A DNA stretch of 64,000 nucleotides from Streptomyces sp. NBC_01446 (GTDB lineage Bacteria > Actinomycetota > Actinomycetes > Streptomycetales > Streptomycetaceae), in contig NZ_JAPEPO010000001.1 in the NCBI RefSeq assembly GCF_026340095.1, positions 6,224,001 through 6,288,000 on the forward strand, read 5' to 3'. Below the pieces are notes generated by a model that saw only the letters and a list, made by a program, of their open reading frames with translations, did no database searches and was not told the origin of the DNA. The position numbers and the translations under genes are program-made. How positions within the stretch are numbered: the first letter of the stretch is position 1; every line of letters starts with the position of its first letter. Of this stretch, positions 48,800-57,331 are shown one piece after another.

Positions 48800-49721
48800 G
48801 CGAGTGGGAGTGGCCGTGACCGTGCGAGTGCGCGTGGCCGTGGTGGTCGCCGTCGTCGTCCGGGTGGAAGTGCGGCTGCTGCGGGAGCCCCACCTTGTCC
48901 TCGAACCCCGGCAGCGCGATCCGGTACACGCAGGTGTCGCAGTTCATCCGCAGATCGCCGCGGACGGCCTCCTCGTACCGCTCCATGACCAGGTCGACCA
49001 GCTCCGGCTCCGGGCCGATCACGTCGGCGGAGAGCACCTCGACGTCCGGGTGGGCCGACGCCCAGCCCTCCGTCTGCTGCCGCACCCGGTCCGGCAGGAT
49101 CCCCGTGAACAGGAAGTACGGCAGGACGACGATGCGCCGCGCGCCGAGCTTGACGCACCGGTCGAGGCCCGACGGCACGTCCGGCGCGGCCAGCGACACG
49201 AACGCCGTCTCCACGCCCGCGTAACCGCGGCCCTCCCACAGCAGACGCGCCGCCTTGTGCACCTCGGAGTTGGCGTCCGGGTCCGTCGAACCGCGGCCCA
49301 CCAGCAGCACCGTCACATCGGCCCGGTCCTGCGGCGTGCGGGCGCCGCCGCCCAGCGCCTCGTCGAGACGCCGCTCGAGCACCTGGAGCAGCGACGGGTG
49401 CGGACCCAGCGGACGCCCGTACGTGTACGAGATCCCCGGGTGCCGCTCCTTCTCGCGGGCCAGCGCCGCCGGGATGTCGCCCTTGGCGTGCCCCGCCGAC
49501 ACCAGCATCAGCGGCACTGCCGCGAACCGGCGCACCCCGCGCTCCACGAGCTCGCCCACCGCCTCCGTCAGCGGCGGCGGCGACAGCTCGATGAAGCCGC
49601 CCGCCACGGGCAGGTCGGGACGGCGGCGGCCGAGTTCCCTGACGAAGTCGCGGAAGGCTTCGGCGCCGGCCTCGTCGCGGGTGCCGTGTCCGGCGATGAG
49701 CAGAGCGGGCGGGGTGGTCAC
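48789..49721 (-). CDS. cbiX: CbiX-L type sirohydrochlorin cobaltochelatase with Fe-S and His-rich tail
   Basis: 310 residues. Two CbiX half-domains; the N-terminal one holds the metal-ligand His in IAGHGTRDEAG and VSAGHAKGDIPAAL, the second has VLLVGRGSTDPDANSEV. MNCDTC at 259-264 is the M-x-C-x-x-C motif described for Bacillus CbiX-L, which carries an iron-sulphur centre. The last 25 residues alternate His with Gly/Ser/Ala (13 His), like the His-rich tail of CbiX-L. It would insert cobalt into sirohydrochlorin (anaerobic route). GTG start overlaps the cobJ stop (GTGA). Confidence 0.9.
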   Translation of the reverse strand: MTTPPALLIAGHGTRDEAGAEAFRDFVRELGRRRPDLPVAGGFIELSPPPLTEAVGELVERGVRRFAAVPLMLVSAGHAKGDIPAALAREKERHPGISYTYGRPLGPHPSLLQVLERRLDEALGGGARTPQDRADVTVLLVGRGSTDPDANSEVHKAARLLWEGRGYAGVETAFVSLAAPDVPSGLDRCVKLGARRIVVLPYFLFTGILPDRVRQQTEGWASAHPDVEVLSADVIGPEPELVDLVMERYEEAVRGDLRMNCDTCVYRIALPGFEDKVGLPQQPHFHPDDDGDHHGHAHSHGHGHSHSHAH

Positions 49722-51478
49722 GAGGACTCCTTACGGGTGGTGCCGGTGGTGGTGTCGGGAGAGCCGGAAGCGGCAGTGGCGGCCGGCTGCTGCCAGCGGT
49801 AGCCGCGCGGGGTGACCATGCGGCCCGCGATCCGCCGCGTGGCCGTGTTGCCGACGGTCACGACGGTCATCATGTCGACCCAGGCCGGGTCGAGTTCGCC
49901 GAGCGTGGTCAGCCGGCTCGACTCGTCGACGCGGGACGCGTTGCGGACCACGCCCACGGGCGTGCCCGGCTCGCGGTGCTCGGCGAGGATGCCGAGGGCC
50001 TTGGGCAGCTGCCAGTCGCGGCCCCGGCTGCGCGGGTTGTAGAACGTGACCACGATGTCCGCCTCCGCGGCGGCCCGCACCCGGCGCTCGATGACCTCCC
50101 ACGGCGTGTGCAGGTCGGACAGGCTGATCGAGACATGGTCGTGGCCGAGCGGCGCGCCCAGGATCGCGGCCGCCGCGAGCGCGGCCGTCACGCCCGGTAC
50201 GCCCACCACGTCGATGTCGTCGGACGCCTCGGCGAGCGCGGGCGACGCCATCGCGTACACGCCCGCGTCCCCGCTGCCGATCAGCGCGACGGCCTGCCCC
50301 TTGCGGGCCTCGGCGACCGCCGTGCGGGCCCGCGCCTCCTCGGCGCCGAGCCCGGACTCCAGGATCCGTGTGCCGGGCCGCAGCAGGTCCCGGATCTGGT
50401 CGACGTACTGATCGAGGCCGACGAGGACGGACGCGGCGCGCAGCTCGTCGCGGGCGCGCGGAGTCACGAGGTCACGGGCGCCGGGGCCGAGCCCGACGAC
50501 GGCGAGCCGGCCGCGCGACGCGGCGCGCACGACGGCGCACGTCGCCATCGCGGGCTTCCCGTCGGCGCGCACCGACTTCCGCTTCGGTACGAGGAGTTCA
50601 CCGCCGGCGACCAGCGCGGCCGCCTCCGCCACGGAGGGCGTACCGACGGCGTCGAGCGGCGCGTCGGACGGGTTCGGCACGGCTACGGCGGCGAGCGTCC
50701 CGGCGCCGTACGTCACGACGGGCACGCCCAACTGCTCGGCGGCCTCGACGATGCCCGGCTCACCGGCCTTGGCGTCGACGGTCGCGAGCCGCGCCACGGA
50801 CAGCGGCGAGAGCCCCGCGTCCCGCAGCGTGTCGCGCACGAGCCCGAGCACCTCGTCCGCGGGCGCGCCCTTGCTGGCACCGACCCCCACGACGAGGGAC
50901 GGGGGTCGCAAGACGACCTCGCGGTCGGCGGGCTCCACGGCGCGGTCGCTGACACGGATCGTGTGCGCGGCCGCCCGGTCCGCGGCGACATTCCCCGGCA
51001 GCGCGGGCAGCGGGTACGCCAACTCGGCGTGCAGAGCGACCGGTTCACCGTCGAGGACCGCCCGGGTGACCCCGGCGACGTCCCCCTCGACGGGCAGGCC
51101 GAGCGTGTCGAGCCCGGGCACGTCCACGGCGTCCGTCGCCGTGGTCACCACCGGCTCGGCCTCCAGGACGGCGGCCACCTCACGCGCGAGCGCGTTCGCC
51201 CCGCCCTCGTGTCCCCCGAGCAGCGACACCGCGAAGCGCCCGGCCTCGTCGACGCACACCACGCCCGGGTCCACGTGCTTGTCCCGCAGCAGCGGCGCGA
51301 CGAGCCGGACCACGGCCCCCGTCGCCAGGAAGCACACCACCTGCTCGCACTCCGAGAACGCGTGCCGCACGGCGTCCCCCACGGAACCCTCGTACACCCG
51401 CGTACGCGACGGCCACGCCGACGCGAGCCGGTCGCGGGCCACCGCCCCAGCCGCCGTGGCGGAAATCAGGCCGATCAC
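49718..51478 (-). CDS. cobJ: CbiG-CobJ fusion (cobalt-precorrin-5A hydrolase / precorrin-3B C17-methyltransferase)
   Basis: 586 residues. Residues 1 to about 325 are CbiG: VRHAFSECEQVVCFLATGAV, VVCVDEAGRFAVSLLGGHEG and LVVGVGASKGAPADEVLGLV. From about 330 it is a CobJ/CbiH uroporphyrin-III methylase-type SAM methyltransferase: LAVVGLGPGARDLVTPRARD, VGLDQYVDQI, LIGSGDAGVYAMASPALAEA, LSDLHTPWEVIERRVRAAAE, VTFYNPRSRGRDWQL. Performs ring contraction chemistry in corrin synthesis. GTG start directly follows the cobL stop (TGAGTG). Confidence 0.93.
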   Translation of the reverse strand: MIGLISATAAGAVARDRLASAWPSRTRVYEGSVGDAVRHAFSECEQVVCFLATGAVVRLVAPLLRDKHVDPGVVCVDEAGRFAVSLLGGHEGGANALAREVAAVLEAEPVVTTATDAVDVPGLDTLGLPVEGDVAGVTRAVLDGEPVALHAELAYPLPALPGNVAADRAAAHTIRVSDRAVEPADREVVLRPPSLVVGVGASKGAPADEVLGLVRDTLRDAGLSPLSVARLATVDAKAGEPGIVEAAEQLGVPVVTYGAGTLAAVAVPNPSDAPLDAVGTPSVAEAAALVAGGELLVPKRKSVRADGKPAMATCAVVRAASRGRLAVVGLGPGARDLVTPRARDELRAASVLVGLDQYVDQIRDLLRPGTRILESGLGAEEARARTAVAEARKGQAVALIGSGDAGVYAMASPALAEASDDIDVVGVPGVTAALAAAAILGAPLGHDHVSISLSDLHTPWEVIERRVRAAAEADIVVTFYNPRSRGRDWQLPKALGILAEHREPGTPVGVVRNASRVDESSRLTTLGELDPAWVDMMTVVTVGNTATRRIAGRMVTPRGYRWQQPAATAASGSPDTTTGTTRKESS

Positions 51479-52750
51479 TCAACTACTCCTTCGTTCAAGG
51501 AAGTCCACGGAAGTGGCGCTCTGCGTATCGGGCCGTACGCCCCACACCAGGAACACCGGATTGGCCGCGGCGAGCCGCGACACGTCGCCCGGCAGCGGCG
51601 CGAGCCGGGACGACTGCAGCAGCACCCCGTCACTGACGAACCCGGCCGCGCCCAGTGCGTCCCGCACCGCGCCCACCCGGTCCACCGCCGCCACCGCGAC
51701 CACCACGGACCGCCGCGTGCGTCGCGCGCACGCCGTCACGATCGCGGTCAGCTCACGCCCGCCCCCGCCGATGAACACCGCGTCGGGGTCGGCGAGATCG
51801 GACAGGACGGTGGGCGCCGCACCGTGCACGACGCGTACGTCGACGCCGTGGGCGGCGGCGTTGTCCCGGATCCGGGCCACGCCGTCCATGGTCTTCTCGA
51901 CAGCCACGGCCGCGGCGCCGAACCGCGCGCACTCCACGGCGACCGAGCCGGACCCCGCCCCGATGTCCCACACCAGGTCGCCCGGGCGCGGCCCGAGCCG
52001 CGCGAGCGCGAGCGCCCGCACCTCGAACTTGGTGATCATCGAGTCGCGGTGCGCGAACTCGCTCTCGTCCAGGGCCCACCGGGCCGGCGGGCGGCCGGGA
52101 CCGGCGAGGGTGCGCACCGGTGCGAGCACCCGCTCCTCGTCCAGGCAGAGGACCACGCTCACCGCGTCGCCCCAGTCACGGGCGGCGGCCTCCGACGGCG
52201 TGACCCGCTCAAGGCTCTCGTGTTCGGGGTCGCCGAGGCGGGACGCGACGACGAGGACGCGGTCGGCGCCGCGGTGCGCGAGTTCGGCGCCCAGCTCGGC
52301 AGGGCCCGCGCCGGGACCCGTGAGCACAGCGGTCTTCGGGTACGCGCGGCACACGTTGGCCGCGGTCCGAAGGTCACGGCCGTGCGCGCTGACCACCGCC
52401 GCGTCGTCCCATGGAAGGCCGACGCGCGCGAACGCCGTCGCCACGGACGACACCCCCGGCCGCACGTCGAGCGCCGCGGGCCCGAACCGCTCGGCGAGCG
52501 CCCGCACGATCCCGAAGAACCCGGGATCGCCGGAGGCGAGCACCGCGACGTCCTGTCCCTTCTCGGTGTACCGCTCGACGACGTCGAGCGCCGGAGTCAG
52601 CGGCCCGAGCACGACCCGCTCCGCCCCGGCTGCCAGCAGCGCCTCGGCCGCGTCGAGATGACGCCGCCCGCCGACCACCAGGCCCGCGGACGACAGGGCA
52701 GGATCCGGGGACAGCGGCGCCCCCGTCCCCGTACCGAAGACCGTGATCAC
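51479..52750 (-). CDS. cobL: precorrin-6Y C5,15-methyltransferase (decarboxylating), CbiE-CbiT
   Basis: 423 residues. N-terminal CbiE half: VITVFGTGTGAPLSPDPALS, VLASGDPGFFGIVRALAERF, VRPGVSSVATAFARVGLPWD. C-terminal CbiT half: MITKFEVRALALARLGPRPG, VWDIGAGSGSVAVECAR (SAM motif I) and AVFIGGGGRELTAIV. Methylates C5 and C15 and removes the C12 acetate carboxylate. Start GTG 52750 overlaps the cobM stop (GTGA). Confidence 0.95.
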   Translation of the reverse strand: MITVFGTGTGAPLSPDPALSSAGLVVGGRRHLDAAEALLAAGAERVVLGPLTPALDVVERYTEKGQDVAVLASGDPGFFGIVRALAERFGPAALDVRPGVSSVATAFARVGLPWDDAAVVSAHGRDLRTAANVCRAYPKTAVLTGPGAGPAELGAELAHRGADRVLVVASRLGDPEHESLERVTPSEAAARDWGDAVSVVLCLDEERVLAPVRTLAGPGRPPARWALDESEFAHRDSMITKFEVRALALARLGPRPGDLVWDIGAGSGSVAVECARFGAAAVAVEKTMDGVARIRDNAAAHGVDVRVVHGAAPTVLSDLADPDAVFIGGGGRELTAIVTACARRTRRSVVVAVAAVDRVGAVRDALGAAGFVSDGVLLQSSRLAPLPGDVSRLAAANPVFLVWGVRPDTQSATSVDFLERRSS

Positions 52751-53574
52751 GACTGGGCCTGCGCGGATTTCCCGGCCCGCAGCGCCGCCCGCGCCTCGGG
52801 GTCGGCCTTGCGGAAACCGTGGAAGTGGCCCGGGTGGTAGAGGTGTGAACGCGTGCCCTCCGCGTCCAGCGCCGGGCCGACCAGGAACAGCGTGTGCTTC
52901 CACAGCTTGTGCTGCTTCACGGTCTCCTCCAGCGTGCTGATCGTGCACTTCACGATCAGCTCCTCCGGCCAGGTCGCCTGGTACGCGACGACGACCGGCG
53001 TCGACGTCGGGTAGCCGCCCTCCAGAAGCTCACGCACCAACTGGCCGCTGCGCGCAGCCGAAAGGAACAGCGCCATCGTCGTGCCGTGCCGCGCGAACTC
53101 CCGCACCTCCTCACCCGGAGGCATCGGCGTCTTGCCGCCGCCGAGCCGCGTCAGGATCACGGACTGCGCGACCTCGGGGATCGTCAGCTCGCGCTGCGCG
53201 AGCGCGGCCACCGCCGAGAACGACGAGACACCCGGGATCACCTCCGTCGCGATGCCGAGCCGCGCGCACCGGTCGACCTGCTCCTGCGTGCCGCCCCACA
53301 GCGCCGGGTCGCCGGAGTGGATGCGCGCGACCCGCAGACCGTCGCGGTGCGCCCGCTCGTACACGGCGACGACGTCCTCCAGCGACATCGTCGCCGAGTC
53401 CAGGATCTCCGCGCCCTCGCGCGCGTGGTCGAGGACCTCCTCCTGCACCAGACTGGCCGCCCAGATGACGACATCGGCGTCCGCGATGGCGCGCGCGGCG
53501 CGGAACGTGAGCAGATCGGCGGCGCCGGGCCCGGCACCGACGAAGGTCACCTTGCCGGTGGTTGCTTCGGGCAT
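52747..53574 (-). CDS. cobM: precorrin-4 C11-methyltransferase
   Basis: 275 residues, CbiF/CobM tetrapyrrole methylase. VTFVGAGPGAADLLTFRAAR, VARIHSGDPALWGGTQEQVD, VIPGVSSFSAVAALAQRELT, ILTRLGGGKTPMPPGEEV, VVVAYQATWPEELIVKCTI. Transfers methyl from SAM to C11. First gene of the right-hand cob run read on the minus strand; separated from cobI by the opposite-strand ZIP gene and thus needing its own promoter, presumably in 53575-53743. Confidence 0.95.
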   Translation of the reverse strand: MPEATTGKVTFVGAGPGAADLLTFRAARAIADADVVIWAASLVQEEVLDHAREGAEILDSATMSLEDVVAVYERAHRDGLRVARIHSGDPALWGGTQEQVDRCARLGIATEVIPGVSSFSAVAALAQRELTIPEVAQSVILTRLGGGKTPMPPGEEVREFARHGTTMALFLSAARSGQLVRELLEGGYPTSTPVVVAYQATWPEELIVKCTISTLEETVKQHKLWKHTLFLVGPALDAEGTRSHLYHPGHFHGFRKADPEARAALRAGKSAQAQS

Positions 53575-53604
53575 GACTGGGGTCCTCTCGGGGATGCAGC
53601 GTGG

Positions 53605-53663
53605 GTCGTACGGAGATCGGTCGTACGGGTTCGTACGCGGTTCGGTCGTACGGAGGTACGGGA
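53605..53663. repeat. CGTACG-containing tandem repeat between cobM and the ZIP gene
   Basis: TCGTACGG occurs at 53606, 53621 and 53646, TCGTACGC at 53631 and a partial GGTACGGG at 53655. Spacings alternate 15, 10, 15, about 10, so the sequence can be read as two copies of a 25-bp unit (53605-53629 and 53630-53654). CGTACG is itself palindromic. It lies in the 169-bp divergent cobM-ZIP region. Confidence 0.55.
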
Positions 53664-53743
53664 GCGGTATCGGACGGGTCGGAAGGTGCGGCTCAGCCGG
53701 TCCCGGGCGTGCGCGGCCCGTGCCGATCCGCTAGCAAGGGACC

Positions 53744-54475
53744 ATGGCCGTCCTCGTCGCCCTTGGCTCGTTCGTGATGACACTCGTCGGCGGCTGGACC
53801 GCCCACCACGTCACCGACCGGCGCCACTTGGTGCTCGGATTCGCCGGCGGCCTGATGCTCGGCGTGGTCGGCTTCGACCTGCTCCCGGAAGCCCTGCACG
53901 GCGCCGGAAACGAGATCTACGGAGTGCCCGCCGCGCTGCTCCTGTTCGTCGCGGGCTTCCTCGTCGCCCACGTCGTCGAGCGGCTGCTCGCGATGCGCCA
54001 GGCCGCGCACGGGGCGCAGGAGGGCGAGGAGCAGGTGCCCCAGGTCGGCCTCGGCGCCGCCTCCGCGATGGTCGGGCACAGCGTCGCGGACGGCGTCGCG
54101 ATCGGCGCCTCGTTCCAGGTGAGCAGCACCATGGGGTACACCGTCGCGCTCGCCGTGATCACGCACGACTTCGCCGACGGCTTCAACACGTACACGATCA
54201 CGCGCGCCTACGGGAACGCCCGTCGCAAGGCACTCGCGATGGTCGGCGCGGACGCGCTCGCGCCGGTGGTGGGCGCCGCGTCGACGCTGCTGTTCACCAT
54301 CCCGGCGCAGGCCCTCGCCTGCTACCTCGGGTTCTTCGGCGGCGTTCTGCTGTACATCGCGGCCGCGGAGATCCTGCCCGAGGCCAGCCACCACCACCCG
54401 GCGCGCACCACGCTCCTGTGCACGATCGCGGGCGCCGCCCTGATGTGGCTGGTGATCGGCACGGCGGGGCAGTAG
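53744..54475 (+). CDS. ZIP family metal transporter
   Basis: 243 residues, eight predicted helices. ZIP signatures: AGGLMLGVVGFDLLPEAL in helix II, the metal-binding helix IV VGHSVADGVAIGASFQ and helix V VITHDFADGFNTYTITR with the paired His-Asp residues. A cytoplasmic loop EGEEQVPQ lacks the usual His-rich stretch. Imports divalent metal such as zinc or cobalt. It is on the opposite strand inside the cobalamin cluster, ending 23 bp from the cobI stop, so a role in cobalt supply is plausible but inferred. SD AAGGGA. Confidence 0.9.
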   Translation: MAVLVALGSFVMTLVGGWTAHHVTDRRHLVLGFAGGLMLGVVGFDLLPEALHGAGNEIYGVPAALLLFVAGFLVAHVVERLLAMRQAAHGAQEGEEQVPQVGLGAASAMVGHSVADGVAIGASFQVSSTMGYTVALAVITHDFADGFNTYTITRAYGNARRKALAMVGADALAPVVGAASTLLFTIPAQALACYLGFFGGVLLYIAAAEILPEASHHHPARTTLLCTIAGAALMWLVIGTAGQ

Positions 54476-54496
54476 CGCCGGGCCCGCCCCCCGGCG
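54476..54496. terminator. small hairpin between convergent ZIP and cobI genes
   Basis: 7-bp stem CGCCGGG (54476-54482) / CCCGGCG (54490-54496) filling the 23-bp gap between the two stops. Confidence 0.45.
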
Positions 54497-54498
54497 GT

Positions 54499-55263
54499 TC
54501 ACAGTTTCCCGCCCCGTCCGCCGTCGCGCCGCGCGGGCGCGATCAGCGTCGACAGGTACGGCAGCGCGGCGTCGGCGCCCAGTTCGGCGGCGGGCCTGAT
54601 GGACTCCTCGGGCAGCCCGAGCGCGGACCCCCACACGGCGTCCTGCGTCCGTCCCGTCTCGCGCAGCGCCGCGGCGACCTCGCCGGCGAGCCGCCCGAAC
54701 TTGTACGCGACGACGGTGCCGGGCCCCGCGAGCGCCTCCTTGAGCACGGCCGAACCGGCGGTCACCGGCACGAGCGTCAGCGGCTCGGTGCCCTCGGTGA
54801 GCACGGCGCCGGACCGCGCGGCGAGATCCTGCATGGCGGTGATGCCCGGCACGGTCTCGACGACGGTCCCCGGCACGAGCTCCCCCACGGTCAGGGCGAG
54901 ATACGTGAACGTGGAGTACACGTTCGGGTCGCCGATCGTCGCGAACGCGACGGAGCCGTTCTCCCGCAGGAGCGCCGCGACACGCTCGCCGGCCGCGTCC
55001 CAGGCTGCCTCGCGCCGGGCCCGGTCGGAGCGCTCGTTGAGCGCGAAGACGACGCGGACGACCTTGTCGGCGGGCACGTAGTGCAGGACGGTCGCCTCGG
55101 CGCGGCCGGGCTCTCCGCCGTCGGTCCCGTCGGCAGCGGCCATCACCGGTACGACGACGACGGCGGCCTCGCGCAGGGCGTTCACGCCCTTCACGGTCAC
55201 GAGTTCGGGGTCACCGGGACCCACGCCGACGCCGGTCAGCCGGTGCGTGGTGTTGTCGGTCAT
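54499..55263 (-). CDS. cobI: precorrin-2 C20-methyltransferase
   Basis: 254 residues, CbiL/CobI tetrapyrrole methylase. LTGVGVGPGDPELVTVKGVN, VAFATIGDPNVYSTFTYLAL, VETVPGITAMQDLAARSGAV, VVAYKFGRLAGEVAAAL. Methylates C20 of precorrin-2. Start ATG 55263 overlaps the cobB stop (ATGA). Ends the left-hand cob run. Confidence 0.95.
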   Translation of the reverse strand: MTDNTTHRLTGVGVGPGDPELVTVKGVNALREAAVVVVPVMAAADGTDGGEPGRAEATVLHYVPADKVVRVVFALNERSDRARREAAWDAAGERVAALLRENGSVAFATIGDPNVYSTFTYLALTVGELVPGTVVETVPGITAMQDLAARSGAVLTEGTEPLTLVPVTAGSAVLKEALAGPGTVVAYKFGRLAGEVAAALRETGRTQDAVWGSALGLPEESIRPAAELGADAALPYLSTLIAPARRDGGRGGKL

Positions 55264-56735
55264 GACGGGGTGACTCCTTCGGTTGCCCGCGCGACTTCGG
55301 TTGCCTGCGCGACGATGCGCCGCGCCGCCTGGGGCACGGAGGCCCAGTGCACATGCAGATACGAGGCGTGCACCCCGCCCTGCACAAACCCTTCGACGCG
55401 CCGCTCGGGACGCGTGATGCCCCACGCGGGGGTGGCGCCGGCCCCGGGTTCGACGACGGTGCGGTGGAACTCATGGCCGCGCACCCGCGTCCCGTTCGAG
55501 GCCAGCACGCTGTCGGACACGGCCACGCCGTCCCGGTACCCGAGCGTCAGCCGCTGCGACATCCGCGCGTCGGCGTCCAGGACCCCGCACATGGGCTGCC
55601 CGTCCAGGGAACGCGCCAGATACAGCAGCCCCGCACACTCGGCGACGACGGGCGCCCCGGACCGCGCGAGCTCACCGACGGCCTTGCGCAGCGGTTCATT
55701 GGCGGACAGCTCGGAGGCGTACACCTCCGGAAAACCCCCACCGATGACCAACGCGCCTGTTCCATCCGGGAGTTGCTCGTCCCGAAGCGGATCGAAGGCC
55801 ACGACGTCGGCCCCGGCGGCGGCAAGCAGCTCACTGTGCTCGGCATAGGAGAAGGTGAAGGCGGGCCCACCGGCTACGGCAACGCGAGGCTTGTCATCCA
55901 CGGTGCGGTCCGGCCGATTCGGCCCGTCCGGCGTCCGAGGACCGGGGTCCGGTGCAGAGCCCCGGTTCCGGGAAGGGGCGGGCTGGGGGAGCGACCCCAA
56001 GACTTCAGCCGCGTCCCAAGCCGCACCCCCCAACGACGGAGCACTACGCGCCATGGCGTACAGCGCGTCCAGGTCACACCCGACCCGCACCAACTCGGCC
56101 ATCGCGGCAACAGCCGCAACCGCCTCCGCCCCCCGCTCGGCCACCGGCACGAGCCCCAGGTGCCGCGAGGGAGTCATCACTTCCCCGCCCCGGCGCAAGG
56201 CGCCGAACACCGGCACCCCCGACTCGTCCAGCGCCTCCCGCAGGATCGCCTCATGCCGGTCGGACCCGACCTTGTTGAGGATCACCCCGGCGAGCCGCAC
56301 CTCAGGATCGAACGACGCAAAACCGTGCACGAGCGCGGCCACGGACCGGGCCTGCGACGACGCGTCGACGACCAGCACGACCGGCGCCCGAAGGAGCTTC
56401 GCGACGTGCGCGGTCGACGCCAGCTCCCCCTGGCCGGAGACCCCGTCGAAAAGCCCCATCACGCCCTCGACGACGGCGAGATCGCACCCCCGCGCCCCGT
56501 GCGCGAAGAGCGGCGTCACGAGCTCGGGCCCGCACAGGTACGCGTCGAGGTTGCGACCCGGGCGCCCCGTGGCCAGGGCGTGGTACCCGGGGTCGATGTA
56601 GTCGGGCCCGACCTTGTGCGGTGACACGGCGAGCCCGCGCCCGGCGAACGCCGCCATCAGACCCGTCGCGACGGTCGTCTTGCCGCTGCCCGACGAGGGC
56701 GCGGCGATGACGAGCCGAGGCATGGACGTACTCAC
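55260..56735 (-). CDS. cobB: cobyrinate a,c-diamide synthase
   Basis: 491 residues, CbiA/CobB. N-terminal ATP-binding domain: APSSGSGKTTVATGLMAAFA, VGPDYIDPGYHALATGRPGR, VVEGVMGLFDGVSGQGELAS. A variable Pro-rich linker (PAPSRNRGSAPDPGPRTPDG) leads to a class I glutamine amidotransferase with the Cys in AECAGLLYLARSL and the His in RGHEFHRTVVEP. Amidates the a and c carboxylates. GTG 56735 (overlapping the cobO stop) is preferred; ATG 56723 is the alternative and may be the true start. Confidence 0.95.
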   Translation of the reverse strand: MSTSMPRLVIAAPSSGSGKTTVATGLMAAFAGRGLAVSPHKVGPDYIDPGYHALATGRPGRNLDAYLCGPELVTPLFAHGARGCDLAVVEGVMGLFDGVSGQGELASTAHVAKLLRAPVVLVVDASSQARSVAALVHGFASFDPEVRLAGVILNKVGSDRHEAILREALDESGVPVFGALRRGGEVMTPSRHLGLVPVAERGAEAVAAVAAMAELVRVGCDLDALYAMARSAPSLGGAAWDAAEVLGSLPQPAPSRNRGSAPDPGPRTPDGPNRPDRTVDDKPRVAVAGGPAFTFSYAEHSELLAAAGADVVAFDPLRDEQLPDGTGALVIGGGFPEVYASELSANEPLRKAVGELARSGAPVVAECAGLLYLARSLDGQPMCGVLDADARMSQRLTLGYRDGVAVSDSVLASNGTRVRGHEFHRTVVEPGAGATPAWGITRPERRVEGFVQGGVHASYLHVHWASVPQAARRIVAQATEVARATEGVTPS

Positions 56736-57331
56736 CACTCGATGCCCCTCTGGCCCTTCTGGCCCGCGTCCATCGGGTGCTTGACCTTGGACATGTCGGT
56801 GACCAGGTCCGCGAAGTCCACCAGCTTCCCGGGGGCGTTGCGCCCGGTGATCACGACGTGCTGGGTCCCGGGCCGGTCCCGCAGCACGGAGATGACCTCG
56901 TCCGTGTCGATCCAGCCCCAGTGCATCGGGTAGGCGAACTCGTCGAGCACGTACAGCTGGTACGTCTCGGCGGCCAGGTCGCGCTTGACCTGCTCCCAGC
57001 CCTCGCGGGCCTTCTCCTCGTTGTCCATCTGCGCGTCGCGCTGGACCCAGGACCAGCCCTCGCCCATCTTGTGCCAGTCGACGGTCCCGCCCTCGCCGCT
57101 CGCGCCGAGGACGCGCAGCGCGTTCTCCTCGCCGACCTTCCACTTCGCCGACTTGACGAACTGGAACACCCCGATCGGCCAGCCCTGGTTCCAGGCGCGC
57201 AGGGCGAGCCCGAAGGCCGCCGTCGACTTGCCCTTGCCGATGCCGGTGTGGACGACGACGAGCGGCCGGTTGCGCCGCTGCCGCGTCGTGAGCCCGTCGT
57301 CCGGCACGACGCTCGGCTGTCCCTGAGGCAT
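56732..57331 (-). CDS. cobO: cob(I)yrinic acid a,c-diamide adenosyltransferase
   Basis: 199 residues, CobA/CobO-type P-loop ATPase. RPLVVVHTGIGKGKSTAAFG with GKGKST P-loop, GWSWVQRDAQMDNEEKAREG, LYVLDEFAYPMHWGWID and VVITGRNAPGKLVDFADLVT. Adenosylates the cobalt. Its start codon shares the last bases of the chlID stop and its stop overlaps cobB. Confidence 0.95.
   Translation of the reverse strand: MPQGQPSVVPDDGLTTRQRRNRPLVVVHTGIGKGKSTAAFGLALRAWNQGWPIGVFQFVKSAKWKVGEENALRVLGASGEGGTVDWHKMGEGWSWVQRDAQMDNEEKAREGWEQVKRDLAAETYQLYVLDEFAYPMHWGWIDTDEVISVLRDRPGTQHVVITGRNAPGKLVDFADLVTDMSKVKHPMDAGQKGQRGIEW

Noticed and set aside
53575..53743. Cobalamin riboswitch before the ZIP or cobM gene
   Set aside because: No B12-box or GCCACTG-like core was found on either strand; the region holds TCGTACGG repeats instead.
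49976..55848. Very long plus-strand reading frames opposite the cob genes
   Set aside because: They are antisense shadows of high-GC genes: Arg/His/Gly-rich, no domains, no ribosome sites, and the minus-strand frames carry clear cob motifs.
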